A stretch of DNA of 64,000 nt from Vibrio sp. FE10 (GCF_030297155.1 NZ_AP028068.1:1178001-1242000); one strand, 5' to 3'; numbered from the stretch's first letter, positions 44,117 to 53,813 are shown. Program-made: numbers and translations. Notes: generated by a model not told the origin, from the sequence alone.

Positions 44117-44214
44117 GATGCTTCTAATTATTTGATGTGGTTCACCTATGATACGGATTTAACACAATGAAACCAGAAAAAGCATTGATGAAGTTGGTCA
44201 GAATATTTGAATAT

Positions 44215-44247
44215 GAAAAAAGGTTGAGCCATCGCCCAACCTTTTTA
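44215..44247 (-). terminator. Terminator of the porin gene
   Basis: AAAAAGGTTG and CAACCTTTTT form a stem, with a T-run on the minus strand, 25 bases past the porin stop. Confidence 0.8.
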
Positions 44248-44271
44248 ATCTTTATCTAAAGTAAATTTAGA

Positions 44272-45279
44272 TTAGAAGTCGTAACGTACACCTAGGCGAA
44301 GAATATCTTCTTGCTCAACAGTTACAACATTAGCTACTTTTGTCTCGTCTAGGCCATTTAGGTAGTAAGAAACGTAAGTGCGGAAATTACCATTGAATTT
44401 GTAGTAACCAGCGATCTCAACTCCGTCTAGAGCATCAGATTTAGAGCCATTCGCGGCTTCATCTTCTTGGTACGTATACACTACAGCAGCAGAAAGCTGT
44501 TTTGTGAATTTGTACTGTGCAGCAAGTTCCATTGCAGTAAATGATTCAGTATCTGCACCGACTGCTTTATCGTCAGCGTCACCTGTAGAGTATGTTGCTG
44601 CTAGGTAAAGACTATCTAGAGAATACGCTAGACCTGCAAGGATTTGGTTTGCGCTACCATTTCCTTCGCCTTTATCTTCACCTGAGTATGCAAGGCCAAG
44701 ATCCAAACCGAATGGTAGTGAGTAAATACCAGAAAGACCGTAGCCATCAGAGTCTTTCTCGCTGTTGGTTTGGTAAGTTGCTTCTAACTGAAGGGCATCA
44801 AAACCGCCGCGGTAGGCAAATACGCCGTCTTCTTTATCAGAAGCTGCACCGAATACTTGTTGAACACCAGAGAACTCAGTGATATCCGTAAAGTCAGATA
44901 CGATTACTGAAGCCATGTCTTGGCGACCGACAGAAACTGCTTGGCCATCAAAATCAACACCAGCGTACATGTAACGGTTCTGGAAAGTATCTTTGCCAGT
45001 ACCTTGCTCGGCCTCATAGAAACCGAAAGCTGTTGCATTATCTGTAAGCTCTGTTTTACCGCCAAGGTTTAAACGAAAGCGAGTTTTATCTTTCATTGAA
45101 CCTTCAACTTCGTCAATACCATCAGTAACACTGCTGCCTGAACCAATGAAGTCACCACGGAATTCTGCACGACCACCAATCTTAAGCTCAGTACCATCAG
45201 AGCTGTAAACTGTTGCTGCTAGAGATGAACCTGAAACTAGTGCTGCTACCACTGCAGAAGCTAGAACTGCCTTTTTCAT
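44272..45279 (-). CDS. Outer-membrane porin
   Basis: A 335-residue general porin. The signal peptide (residues 1-21, MKKAVLASAVVAALVSGSSL then AA) is followed by TVYSSDGTELKIGGRAEFRG, a typical Vibrio porin first strand, and the protein ends LGVRYDF with C-terminal phenylalanine. Alternating strands and acidic loops fit a 16-strand trimeric barrel. ATG 45279 is preferred over GTG 45285 because AAGG then lies nine bases upstream. It is divergent from the amidohydrolase gene with a 376-base region between. Confidence 0.92.
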   Translation of the reverse strand: MKKAVLASAVVAALVSGSSLAATVYSSDGTELKIGGRAEFRGDFIGSGSSVTDGIDEVEGSMKDKTRFRLNLGGKTELTDNATAFGFYEAEQGTGKDTFQNRYMYAGVDFDGQAVSVGRQDMASVIVSDFTDITEFSGVQQVFGAASDKEDGVFAYRGGFDALQLEATYQTNSEKDSDGYGLSGIYSLPFGLDLGLAYSGEDKGEGNGSANQILAGLAYSLDSLYLAATYSTGDADDKAVGADTESFTAMELAAQYKFTKQLSAAVVYTYQEDEAANGSKSDALDGVEIAGYYKFNGNFRTYVSYYLNGLDETKVANVVTVEQEDILRLGVRYDF

Positions 45280-45655
45280 AATCACTTACCTTGTATTTTA
45301 AAATCCGTGAGCAATGCGCTCTCCGTTTCGATATGAAGCTAATTTAGAGCAGATAAATTAAGCTTTCATTTCTATAAAATTACATTTTCGTGAATAGGGA
45401 ACTTTTTTAAATGTTGATTTTATTGCACTTTTATTTCAATGGACTGAGTAATTAGTGAATAGTTATACAAGTTTAGGCGCTTTTCTATTGGTCCGTTTAA
45501 GTTTTGATTAGCGGTTTCTTCGCGGTAGTGGAGCAGCAATGAAAGTAGATGGTGAACTCTTGTCGCCGAATAACAGTTTGTGCTGGTGGTTATATCCTCT
45601 ATGATGCAAAAACTTCAAAGCGAATAGATTCTGCTCAACAGGACGGAGAGGTTTC
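45280..45655. other. Divergent promoter region, 376 bases
   Basis: AT-rich upstream region of the porin (45300-45450), then the leader of the AstE/AspA-like gene. No gene or clear operator was seen. Confidence 0.55.
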
Positions 45656-46675
45656 ATGAAAACAGAGTACTTAGGTGATGTTTTACAAGGTAGGCAGGTT
45701 ATTGGCTCCTTGAATGTGGACGACCTACCCACTGGGGAACATCAGTTTTGGTTCCAAGTGACCAGCGATGGGCTAGGGCAACCGAAAAATATGCCAGTGT
45801 CTGTTTTTAAAGGAAGCCAGGATGGACCCAAGTTGATGATCACCGCCGGTATTCATGGTGATGAGTTGAATGGCGTGTTGGCTGCTCAACAAATTATCAG
45901 AGATCTCGTTGGTAAGAACTTAACAGGTACAGTGACGATTGTGCCTACGGTCAACCTGTCTGGTTTGTTAAATCATAGCCGCGACTTTATCTCTTCTGAC
46001 CCGGGTTCATGTCCTGCTAACCTCAATCGACTTTTCCCTGGTGATGCCCATGGTTTGGCTGCCGAGCGTTTTGTGGCTTCATTGTGGGAGCGTTTGCTTA
46101 AACACAATGCAACGTTTGCAGTCGATCTTCATACCCAAACGCGTGGTGCGGTTTATCCTCTCTATGTTTTTGCTGATTACCGGATTGATCAATGTTTAGA
46201 GATGGCGAGATTAATGCAGCCCGATTGTGTGCTCAATGATCCCGGCGACCCAGGTATCTTAGAAACCGTATGGAACCGAAGTGGTATCCCAAGTATCACG
46301 GTCGAAGTGGGGATGGGTAAATTTACTCAACCTGACATGATTCAAAGGGCGGTCGACGGCGTGTTTAATATGCTGTCTTACTATGAGATGTCCGAGGCTG
46401 TCGGTGAGCAAATAACAGAGCCTAAGCAACTTCCCGCTCTTGATTGGATCGAAGGCAACAATGTTGTGTCTATTCGTGCCGATATCGGTGGTTTTGTTCT
46501 ACCTCAGGTTGAACTCCTGCAAAGCGTAGAACAAGGCGAGTTGCTAGCCATTCAATATGATGCATTTGGTAACGAATGCCGTCGCTATCACGCGCCGTCT
46601 GCAGGGCGTGTACTTAGCTATAATGTGGATGCATTAAGGGAACCGGGTGCGCTTGTTTGTCGCTTGCTGAGTTAG
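45656..46675 (+). CDS. Succinylglutamate desuccinylase/aspartoacylase family protein
   Basis: A 339-residue zinc amidohydrolase of the AstE/AspA branch of M14. Zinc residues are in TAGIHGDELNG (about 64, HxxE) and FAVDLHTQTRG (about 157, H). VNLSGLLNHSRDF and NLNRLFPGD supply the arginine-containing substrate site, and SITVEVGMG (about 215) the catalytic glutamate. The C-terminal 70 residues form a barrel-like domain ending LREPGALVCRLLS. It removes acyl groups from amino-acid-like substrates; which one is not clear. RBS GGAGAGG precedes ATG. Confidence 0.88.
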   Translation: MKTEYLGDVLQGRQVIGSLNVDDLPTGEHQFWFQVTSDGLGQPKNMPVSVFKGSQDGPKLMITAGIHGDELNGVLAAQQIIRDLVGKNLTGTVTIVPTVNLSGLLNHSRDFISSDPGSCPANLNRLFPGDAHGLAAERFVASLWERLLKHNATFAVDLHTQTRGAVYPLYVFADYRIDQCLEMARLMQPDCVLNDPGDPGILETVWNRSGIPSITVEVGMGKFTQPDMIQRAVDGVFNMLSYYEMSEAVGEQITEPKQLPALDWIEGNNVVSIRADIGGFVLPQVELLQSVEQGELLAIQYDAFGNECRRYHAPSAGRVLSYNVDALREPGALVCRLLS

Positions 46676-46730
46676 ATAACTGTTAGGTAGAGCGAGCCAT
46701 TCGCGAAAGCTACCGCCATGCGAAATACGT

Positions 46731-46758
46731 AAAAAAAAAGACCGAGCTAAGCTCGGTC
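46731..46758 (-). terminator. Hairpin with minus-strand T-run
   Basis: GACCGAGC and GCTCGGTC around TAA, with nine A before it on the plus strand. It may also end the plus-strand amidohydrolase mRNA without a T-run. Confidence 0.65.
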
Positions 46759-46913
46759 AAAGGACAGTTGTCTAGAGTTAACACGTCTTTGACTCATCGA
46801 CAGAACTGCTCTTAGAGTAACGAGGATAAATTAAGAACCCATTGCGAGATGGTGACACTTCGACTGCTTTTTTGTTTCAAAACGATTATTTCAAACGATC
46901 ATTTTAAAGCCAT

Positions 46914-46950
46914 AAAAAAGCCTACCGCGGGTTAACGCTAGTAGGCTTTA
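46914..46950 (-). terminator. scs operon terminator
   Basis: AAAGCCTAC pairs with GTAGGCTTT, with T-run on the minus strand, 51 bases past the scsC stop. Confidence 0.8.
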
Positions 46951-47000
46951 TCAATTTCATCTTCAATGTTTTCTAAGACTCACAACCTTTCTAGATTCGA

Positions 47001-47720
47001 TTAGAAAGCGTCATCTACGATGTCTTTCAGTCGGTCGTAAGGCACATATCCCGGTAAAACATTTCCGTTCATCATCATGGTTGGAGTGCCGGTTAAACCT
47101 AGAGCACTAAAGGTTTGGTGGTTGGTCATGAGTATGTCGCTTTGCTCTGAGGTCGTGTCCAATTGCGCTTCTGTTCCTGTTTTCTTCGCCACAGCTTGTA
47201 ATGAAGATTTGGTGTGGCTACCGCTTTTCGCCATCAGTAATCTATCGACTTCAGGGAAGGCTTCTGGATTATCTTTCCATACTTTCATCGCGTATAGAGC
47301 CGCATTGGTATCAAGGCCAGCTACTTGTTGCTGCTTAAATGACAAGTACACATTGATGATTTTGATATCACTATTTTCAGACGCTAGTTTAACTAAGCCT
47401 TTCTCTAAGCGTTTACAGAAAGGGCAGTTGTAGTCAGTAAAGTTAACGATGACTGATTTTCCGTCAGGGTTGCCCGTGATTGGATGAGCGTCATTGTTAT
47501 ACAACCAGTCGTGACTCTCAGCTTGAGCTTTCTTTGCTTGCGCTTGGCCTGCGACGTACTGCTCTAAACTGGTATGCAGCCCTGAAATCGTAGAAGGATT
47601 CTCCTTCAGGAATTGATTAATTTCTTCAAGTTGCTGGGTTTGTTCAGTGCTTAACTCAGCGAACGCACTCGTGCTCATTAGTGAGCCTAAAATCAGTGTG
47701 CTTATCAGATGTTTTTTCAT
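47001..47720 (-). CDS. scsC: Periplasmic thiol oxidoreductase ScsC (DsbA-like)
   Basis: A 239-residue protein with signal peptide (residues 1-21, STSAFAE). An N-terminal helical extension (about 25-75, as in trimeric ScsC proteins that isomerise disulfides) precedes a DsbA-type domain with FTDYNCPFCKRLEKG (about 96) and the cis-proline LGLTGTPTMMMNG (about 212). With ScsB it protects periplasmic proteins from copper-caused disulfide damage. Last gene of the operon. Confidence 0.9.
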   Translation of the reverse strand: MKKHLISTLILGSLMSTSAFAELSTEQTQQLEEINQFLKENPSTISGLHTSLEQYVAGQAQAKKAQAESHDWLYNNDAHPITGNPDGKSVIVNFTDYNCPFCKRLEKGLVKLASENSDIKIINVYLSFKQQQVAGLDTNAALYAMKVWKDNPEAFPEVDRLLMAKSGSHTKSSLQAVAKKTGTEAQLDTTSEQSDILMTNHQTFSALGLTGTPTMMMNGNVLPGYVPYDRLKDIVDDAF

Positions 47721-47839
47721 GTTGTTTATTCTCTAATTCTTGATAATCATGAGCGCGTTTTGGGTCGCGCTCACGGTATTATTGTTTGTTAAATTTTCTT
47801 AAATCGGCTTGTTTGCTTTGCTCTCTCTTTGTAAGCGAG

Positions 47840-48412
47840 TTATGCAAAGTAGGTTCTTAACCACAGGCCGATAGGGGAAGTAACGCCGGTTGCGATACTG
47901 CTGATCTTTCCATCTTTGATGATGACAATGCTTGGCGTGACATTGACTCCCCAACTTCTGCTGATCGATCCAGAGAGATCATTGATAACAGGGAAGTCAT
48001 ACTCTTTGGCGTCTAAGAAGCGCTGAACACGTTCGTCTGGGCCAGATGAAAGTGCGACAGAAACTACTTGGTGGGAGTCGTTGAAGCTATTGACCGTTGG
48101 GCTCACTAGCTTGCATGCGCTACACCAAGTCGCCCAAAAATAGACAATAACGGGCTTACCGTTTTTGCTTAGCTCGATAACATCAATATCCTCACCTTGT
48201 AGAGACTGACCCACGATTGGAATCGAGTCTCCTTGAGGCATGCTTCTGCTGTGGTAAAAATCCATGGCAAGCGAAACCACGCCAACGATCAGTATCATTG
48301 AAACGAGTTCCTTTCCCCATTTCTTAAGACGACTTGGCTTTTTGGTTTCAGCCTTTACAGCGTTGCCTTCAGCAGAGCTAGGCTTTTGTTCATTGTTGGG
48401 CGTCTTCATCAA
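47840..48412 (-). CDS. scsD: Membrane-anchored thioredoxin-like protein ScsD
   Basis: A 190-residue protein with a cytoplasmic basic N-terminus, one membrane helix (about 31-48) and a periplasmic TlpA-like thioredoxin domain with YFWATWCSACKLVSPTV (about 90) and cis-proline GVNVTPSIVII (about 155). It belongs to the Scs copper-tolerance system. The start abuts the scsB stop. Confidence 0.9.
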   Translation of the reverse strand: MMKTPNNEQKPSSAEGNAVKAETKKPSRLKKWGKELVSMILIVGVVSLAMDFYHSRSMPQGDSIPIVGQSLQGEDIDVIELSKNGKPVIVYFWATWCSACKLVSPTVNSFNDSHQVVSVALSSGPDERVQRFLDAKEYDFPVINDLSGSISRSWGVNVTPSIVIIKDGKISSIATGVTSPIGLWLRTYFA

Positions 48413-50524
48413 TTATCTCGCAGCGTCGATGGCTTGAATAACAGTGTCACTGTCTAGAATCACAGGCAATGGAATACCATTCTTATAGCTCGGGCCATAA
48501 ACGATATTAAATGGCACACCAAATCGGCCATTACTTTGTAAGTATTGAGTGACACTTTCACTTGGTGTTGTCCAATCGCCTTTCATCAAAACAATGTCTT
48601 CTTGCTGTAGGTGGCTGTAGACAGGATCTTGAAGAATGACGCCAATTTTGTTGGCCTTACAGGTGATACACCATTCTGCGGTCACATCAACAAAGACCGT
48701 TTTGCCTTCATCGACTAATTGAGGAATTTGTTTCGCATCCAGCTTCTGCCAATCAAGGTTATCGACAATTGGCGTTGCCCAGTTATCAGCGGTAACACTG
48801 CCGACGATCAATGCAGCACCAAATACCAAGGTTGTGGTTGCCATGATAGGAATCAGCACCTTGCGACCTAATTTCATGCCAATCCAAATCAGCACTGAAA
48901 CGACGATAAACAGTGACAACAAGATGGTTGGGAACTTGCCAATGAATGGGCTCAGTAGGCTTGTTAACCAAAGACTAGTGATGAACATCATTAAGCCGAA
49001 TACCAACTTAACTTTGAACATCCATGCGCCCGGTTTTGGTAGCAGTTTCGTTAGGCTTGGGAATAATGCGAAGATCAACCAAGGTGCGCTCATACCAATG
49101 CCGAGTGCGATAAAGATAGCCCACAACTCTTGGTAACTTGCGCCCAGCGCATAAGCCACCGCAGTTCCTAGGAATGGCGCACTGCAAGGCGTCGCCAGCA
49201 GCGTCGCAAACATGCCTTGGATGAAGTGACCTGAATGTGAGTCATCGCCTTTGGTTGCCATCCAAGTGTTTAAGCCTGACGGAAGTCTGAATTCGAATAG
49301 ACCGAGCAGGTTAACTGAGAACAGTAGGGTAATGATCAGCATGAACCCGATGAACCAAACATTTTGGAACTGGATTCCCCAACCAATCGCATTACCACCC
49401 ATTTTCAGAACGGTCATGCCTAGCGCTAACAGCGCAAACGAAGTGATAACACCGGCAGCAGACGCTAGGAATGAGAGTCGGATGTGGCGATTTGAAGCAC
49501 CTTGGTTCTGAATAATGCTGTTTAGCTTCATCCCTAGCACGGGAAGCACACACGGCATGATGTTGAGGATTAAACCGCCCACTAACGCAAAGCCAAGCAT
49601 GACTAGAAAGCTGTTGTTGCTTGTTTGGTAAGCTATCGGGTCTGAACCAACTTGCGCGGTCATCTCTTCGGCAAAGTTAGTATCTGAAACGGTAACACTC
49701 ACCGTACGATCCGTTAAGTCGACGTCACCGATCCAGTTACTCACATCAAATACTGCAGTCATTGTATTGTCTGTGATGTGGACGGTAGGTTGAGAGAAGA
49801 AATCATCAAGCACTTCTTGACCATCAATCAACACCATCGGTTTATCCCAGCCTTCTTTACTTGTTAGCTGAGTCACCAGTTGTTGCTTGCTCTTATCCCA
49901 GAACAGGCCGTTCACAGAAGTACGGTTAGCTTCTCGTGGAGATTGGCTCATGCCTTGATTGAACAAGAACATCGCTTCTTCATCGAGCTCTAATGTTTGC
50001 GGATCAATGGGCAGTTCGATGTCGTAATCGGTTAAAACACAGATATTGGTACACGACGGAAAGGTGAACGACGCCTTGAACAGTGCCGGCTTCGTGTTGT
50101 CTTTCAGTGTCAACGTTACTGGGAAGCTGACGTGTTTTTTGTAGCCTAACGTCATTACGTCTAGCTGTTCGTAATATTTAGGGATCGGCCAATGCCACTC
50201 TACCGACTCTATGTTTGTTGAACCAGACCAGTCCCAACTTGGTGGAATACCACCTTCACCAGGGCTACGCCAATAGGTTTTCCAATCGCCGTCGAGAACG
50301 ACATCCAGCACGGTTTGAATCTTAGAACCGTCATCCGACTGTTCGCCCGTCGACATCATTCGCATTTTGACGGGTGGATGTTCAGGCACGCTGAGCCAGC
50401 CCGTAGTCTGTGCTAAAGCAGTAAATGACGTCATAACCAAAAGGGCAGTGACTAGCGTTTTCGCGCATGTACGCATGCAGAATGCCAACGAATCGACAAA
50501 CTTAGTTAGTAGTGTGTTGTACAC
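48413..50524 (-). CDS. scsB: Thiol:disulfide transporter ScsB (DsbD-like)
   Basis: A 703-residue inner-membrane electron carrier. After the signal peptide (about 18-38), a periplasmic region (about 40-300) has the pair SFTFPSCTNICVLTDYD. The membrane part (about 305-560) carries the conserved cysteines in LNIMPCVLPVLGMKLN and LLATPCSAPFLGTAVAYALG. The C-terminal thioredoxin domain has VTAEWCITCKANKIGV (about 607). Electrons pass from cytoplasmic thioredoxin to ScsC and ScsD. The start is GTG with GGAGA eight bases before it. Confidence 0.93.
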   Translation of the reverse strand: MYNTLLTKFVDSLAFCMRTCAKTLVTALLVMTSFTALAQTTGWLSVPEHPPVKMRMMSTGEQSDDGSKIQTVLDVVLDGDWKTYWRSPGEGGIPPSWDWSGSTNIESVEWHWPIPKYYEQLDVMTLGYKKHVSFPVTLTLKDNTKPALFKASFTFPSCTNICVLTDYDIELPIDPQTLELDEEAMFLFNQGMSQSPREANRTSVNGLFWDKSKQQLVTQLTSKEGWDKPMVLIDGQEVLDDFFSQPTVHITDNTMTAVFDVSNWIGDVDLTDRTVSVTVSDTNFAEEMTAQVGSDPIAYQTSNNSFLVMLGFALVGGLILNIMPCVLPVLGMKLNSIIQNQGASNRHIRLSFLASAAGVITSFALLALGMTVLKMGGNAIGWGIQFQNVWFIGFMLIITLLFSVNLLGLFEFRLPSGLNTWMATKGDDSHSGHFIQGMFATLLATPCSAPFLGTAVAYALGASYQELWAIFIALGIGMSAPWLIFALFPSLTKLLPKPGAWMFKVKLVFGLMMFITSLWLTSLLSPFIGKFPTILLSLFIVVSVLIWIGMKLGRKVLIPIMATTTLVFGAALIVGSVTADNWATPIVDNLDWQKLDAKQIPQLVDEGKTVFVDVTAEWCITCKANKIGVILQDPVYSHLQQEDIVLMKGDWTTPSESVTQYLQSNGRFGVPFNIVYGPSYKNGIPLPVILDSDTVIQAIDAAR

Positions 50525-50571
50525 AAATGTATCTCCAAAAAATAAATAAAAGGGTGTAGTAGCCCGGTTAT

Positions 50572-51048
50572 TTACTCTCTAAATATACAATGCTTTAGAT
50601 GTAAGCGGTGTTTTGTAGGTCGAGAAGAGCGATGGTTATCCCTAGACAATCTCGATATGTGAGGTGATAAGCTGTACGCAACAGCAATAAACAGGATAAA
50701 AGGAATCAGCCAACCTGTTTTAGGTGTCGCGAAGGTGAGCATTTTTGAGCTTAGACTGCACGCGCTAGAATTTGGCGCTGACAGAGTTTTAGAAGCTTCT
50801 GACCCGAAAACACTGGCATAGAGCTCAGACATTTTATCGAAAGATGCGACGTTTGCTTGTGGGTGGCTGGTTTCTGCGCCGACAAGTATTGATTGTCCAA
50901 TTAAGGAAGCCGAAGTGGTTACTTTGTTTGCAGACAGCGTACTCGCCAGACAGGTTACGATAACCAGTCCGGTAAGGAAAAGCGCCCAAAGCGAATGCTT
51001 TTGTCGGCGGTTCTGTTTGGATAAGAAAAGTAATGGTGTATTCAGCAA
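50572..51048 (-). CDS. Hypothetical small membrane protein heading the scs operon
   Basis: A 158-residue protein with two hydrophobic helices (about 19-38 and 112-128), a serine/alanine-rich loop between them, presumed periplasmic, with one cysteine (SSACSLSSKM), and a basic, histidine-rich cytoplasmic tail ending RLHLKHCIFRE. It lies 48 bases upstream of scsB and in the place where other bacteria carry scsA, yet shows no similarity to ScsA that I can see. The histidines and cysteines could bind copper, which is inference. Confidence 0.65.
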   Translation of the reverse strand: MLNTPLLFLSKQNRRQKHSLWALFLTGLVIVTCLASTLSANKVTTSASLIGQSILVGAETSHPQANVASFDKMSELYASVFGSEASKTLSAPNSSACSLSSKMLTFATPKTGWLIPFILFIAVAYSLSPHISRLSRDNHRSSRPTKHRLHLKHCIFRE

Positions 51049-51497
51049 ATCAGTCAGTAATCGAATCAGTTAGTTGTTAATAGTTAGCAGCTAAAGCGAG
51101 CTCGTTGAATTGTGGCTAGCTTAGATAACTTTGCTCTGGGCTACAAGTCATAAAATTGTCAAAGCAAAAGGGATGCATAAATGCCAAACCTAGCGAGTGA
51201 GGCATCAAGTATCGGCTTAAGTTCATAATAATTTGTTCTTTTTCTCTGACCGCTGTTTTTCTCATCAACGTGACTGTTTTTCTTACCAAGGTGTTTTTTT
51301 CTAACCAAGATAATTTCTCAAGGTGACAGTTTCAAAGTAACGTTTTAAGCGCGCCAGTTACGCATACATGAGGGGAAGCGTGGTTGTGTTTGAAAAAGTT
51401 AACTAAATAGCAGACACAAAAAAGCCCAATCGCTCGTTAGAAACTGAATTGGGCTCAATCTATTAGTCTTTGGTGTTCTATGCTCTATTCGGACGCC
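51049..51497. other. Intergenic region, 449 bases
   Basis: Promoter region of the scs operon (51049-51200), then low-complexity pyrimidine-rich DNA with repeats of TTTTTCT..CAACGTGAC..TTTTTCTTACCAAGGTG type (51236-51310), then a terminator for the next minus-strand gene. No gene was seen. Confidence 0.5.
51418..51456 (-). terminator. Terminator of the 82-residue protein gene
   Basis: AGCCCAAT pairs with ATTGGGCT around a 17-base loop, with a T-run on the minus strand. Confidence 0.75.
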
Positions 51498-51746
51498 TTA
51501 ATGAGTGCGACGAGGTCCGTTACGAACTAGGTCTTTACCATTTTCAAAGACTTCTTTAGTGATCCAGCGAGCAAGTAGAACCTTGTGGTTGCTATCAAAT
51601 ACAGCAACGAAATGACGACCATCTGAATTATTGGTTGCCATGCCTACGCCTTCAACGCCTTCAAGACCCAAACCGCCAGCTTCAACTGAGATTAGGAACT
51701 TTTCTAGTTCTTCTAAGGAATCGATAATATCAAGTTCGTTGTTCAT
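51498..51746 (-). CDS. Hypothetical small protein
   Basis: An 82-residue cytoplasmic protein, acidic N-terminus (LDIIDSLEELEKFLISVEAG), a glycine-rich centre (GLGLEGVEGVG) and a basic C-terminus (LVRNGPRRTH). RBS AAGAG precedes ATG and a terminator lies 40 bases past the stop. The family is not recognised. Confidence 0.7.
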   Translation of the reverse strand: MNNELDIIDSLEELEKFLISVEAGGLGLEGVEGVGMATNNSDGRHFVAVFDSNHKVLLARWITKEVFENGKDLVRNGPRRTH

Positions 51747-51997
51747 TTTTTATTCTCTTGCTATGAGCCGACATCGGATTAAAGGCGTTTTTGTACATGT
51801 GCCTAAGTGATGATTCTGGCCGTTATTCTTTGTTGGATGCGTACTCTACAGGTCATAAGAAGGGATTGGAACTCTCAAATATTAGATCCGAGCTGATATT
51901 TTGCGAATATTTAACACAACATACTTTTAAATGCTTGTTATCCATATTCTTTTTACTACTATTTATAGGGTCAATTTAGACATTCATAGGAATTAAC

Positions 51998-53602
51998 ATG
52001 ATAAAGGTTTGGCGTTGTCTATTTTTAATGTTGGCGTTTGTTGCATCAGGGAGTTTTGCACAAAGTGTCGATAAAATAGCAGAAGTACAAGACCAGCTAA
52101 TGCTGGACCTCACAACATTAGAATCGGCACATGATGCTGAGAAGCCATTTTTAGAAGATATATTAAGGCGTAAAAACCAAGCATTACGTGAAGAGATCTT
52201 TTCGCAGCTATCGTCAGATAAGAAAGAGGGGCTTGATGTAACTCTTGCTCAGCAGGTCGAACTCTTACAAAAGTTACTGGCATTGAATGAAGTTAAAATC
52301 GTTTCAATGAGCAGAGAAAACCGTTCGGCTGAAGGTGATGCTAAAAAGCGTCTTGAGTTACGGATTCAAAAACGAATTGGGATGATGGATGTTTATTATC
52401 AACAACTTTCTACGACATTAGGTTGGTCGAAAGAGCGTGGTGTTGATGTTGCTGTTCCTGAAGCTGAACTAAAAACGGCGCTTGTTGAACGTTCTAAATA
52501 TCTGACTAATGCCATTCTTTATACAGACACACAACGTCAAGACTTAGAAGCGCGTTTGTCTTTTGTGAATGAAGAAGAGAAAGCGACCATTAAAAAGGAG
52601 CTTGAACGCTTTAGCGAGCGAACCAGTGTTATGGTTGCGAGCTTAGAAGAGACCATCACGCTAATGGAACCGTACGGCGTGGATGTGACTTCTTACAAGC
52701 GCGTGCTTTTAGCAACGACGGGTGATATCAACGCTGACGTGTTGGATGTGGATGTCGCACTCGAACTGCTAGATGGTTGGTTACGTTCGTTCAGCTCGTG
52801 GGCTTTCGAAAATACCCCTTCTTTTATCGTTAAACTCGCTCTGTTTCTCGGTATTTTGTATATAACTCGTCTTATTGCTAACGTCGCTCGTAAGACCGTT
52901 CGTAAGAGTGTCTCGCACTCTAAAATGGACTTCAGCGTATTGATGCAGGAGTTCTTCGTATCCATCGCATCTAAAGCGGTCGTGTTTATTGGTTTGCTTA
53001 TCGCCCTGTCTCAAATTGGGATTGAGTTAGCGCCACTACTAACGGGTTTCGGTGTTGCGGGTGTCATCATTGGTTTTGCATTGCAAGATACGCTGTCTAA
53101 CTTTGCGTCAGGCTTGATGATCTTGATCTATCGTCCTTATGATGTTGGCGACATGGTTAAAGTAGCTGGCGTTCAAGGCACAGTAAAAGACATGAGCTTA
53201 GTGTCGACAACCGTTCAAACCATTGATAACCAACGCTTGGTGATCCCGAACAACAAGATCTGGGGTGACGTTATAAACAACATCACAGCAGAGCGTGTGA
53301 GACGTGTGGATATGGTGTTTGGCATTGGTTATTCCGATGACATCGATAAAGCAAAAGCGGTATTGAACGACATCATCATCGCGCACCCTCTAGTACTTAA
53401 AAAGCCAGAACATATGATCAAGCTTCATACCTTGAATACGTCTTCTGTTGATTTCGTGGTAAGACCTTGGGTTAAAACTGACGATTACTGGGATGTGTAT
53501 TGGGATGTGACGGAAACCGTGAAGAAACGCTTCGATGAAGAAGGCATCACGATTCCATTCCCTCAACGTGATGTGCATGTTTACAACCACGAAGAGAGCT
53601 AA
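51998..53602 (+). CDS. Mechanosensitive channel of the MscS family
   Basis: A 534-residue protein with a signal peptide (1-21, GSFAQ), a long periplasmic coiled-coil region (about 25-250), a first membrane helix (about 275-295), two more (about 320-370) and the MscS beta and alpha/beta domains. TGFGVAGVIIGFALQDTLSN followed by FASGLMILIYRPYDVGDMVK is the pore-lining helix and beta-domain start, and VRRVDMVFGIGYSDD and RPWVKTDDYWDVYWDVTE mark the cytoplasmic cage. It opens under membrane tension to release solutes. Monocistronic, with a terminator downstream. Confidence 0.93.
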   Translation: MIKVWRCLFLMLAFVASGSFAQSVDKIAEVQDQLMLDLTTLESAHDAEKPFLEDILRRKNQALREEIFSQLSSDKKEGLDVTLAQQVELLQKLLALNEVKIVSMSRENRSAEGDAKKRLELRIQKRIGMMDVYYQQLSTTLGWSKERGVDVAVPEAELKTALVERSKYLTNAILYTDTQRQDLEARLSFVNEEEKATIKKELERFSERTSVMVASLEETITLMEPYGVDVTSYKRVLLATTGDINADVLDVDVALELLDGWLRSFSSWAFENTPSFIVKLALFLGILYITRLIANVARKTVRKSVSHSKMDFSVLMQEFFVSIASKAVVFIGLLIALSQIGIELAPLLTGFGVAGVIIGFALQDTLSNFASGLMILIYRPYDVGDMVKVAGVQGTVKDMSLVSTTVQTIDNQRLVIPNNKIWGDVINNITAERVRRVDMVFGIGYSDDIDKAKAVLNDIIIAHPLVLKKPEHMIKLHTLNTSSVDFVVRPWVKTDDYWDVYWDVTETVKKRFDEEGITIPFPQRDVHVYNHEES

Positions 53603-53683
53603 TCCGGAAAAAGGCTAGTACGAGAATAGCTAATACGGAGAGCACTAAGTTCGGCGTATCGTCGACCTCTAAATGTGAAATTA

Positions 53684-53711
53684 AATGGACGCTGAATTAG
53701 CGTCCATTTTT
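53684..53711 (+). terminator. Terminator of the MscS gene
   Basis: AAATGGACGCT-GAATT-AGCGTCCATTT stem-loop followed by a T-run. Confidence 0.85.
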
Positions 53712-53813
53712 ATTGGCTGTCAGTTTATATTGAGCTTCATTCTTTTATGTCACTTCACCCACCTTAGAATTACGTTATGATGGGGTAGGCTCAGTTTGGA
53801 CAGTTGAAATCGA

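Larger units (their letters stand above)
46676..47000. other. Intergenic region with two minus-strand terminators, 325 bases
   Basis: Hairpins at 46731-46758 and 46914-46950 both carry T-runs on the minus strand. The 155 bases between them have no open frame with a good start, so a small RNA is possible. Confidence 0.5.

Noticed and set aside
45508..45732. 74-residue minus-strand frame over the start of the amidohydrolase gene
   Set aside because: It overlaps a well supported gene and lacks a ribosome-binding site.
51791..51979. 62-residue plus-strand frame upstream of the MscS gene
   Set aside because: No ribosome-binding site or recognisable feature beyond a hydrophobic end; likely chance in AT-rich DNA.
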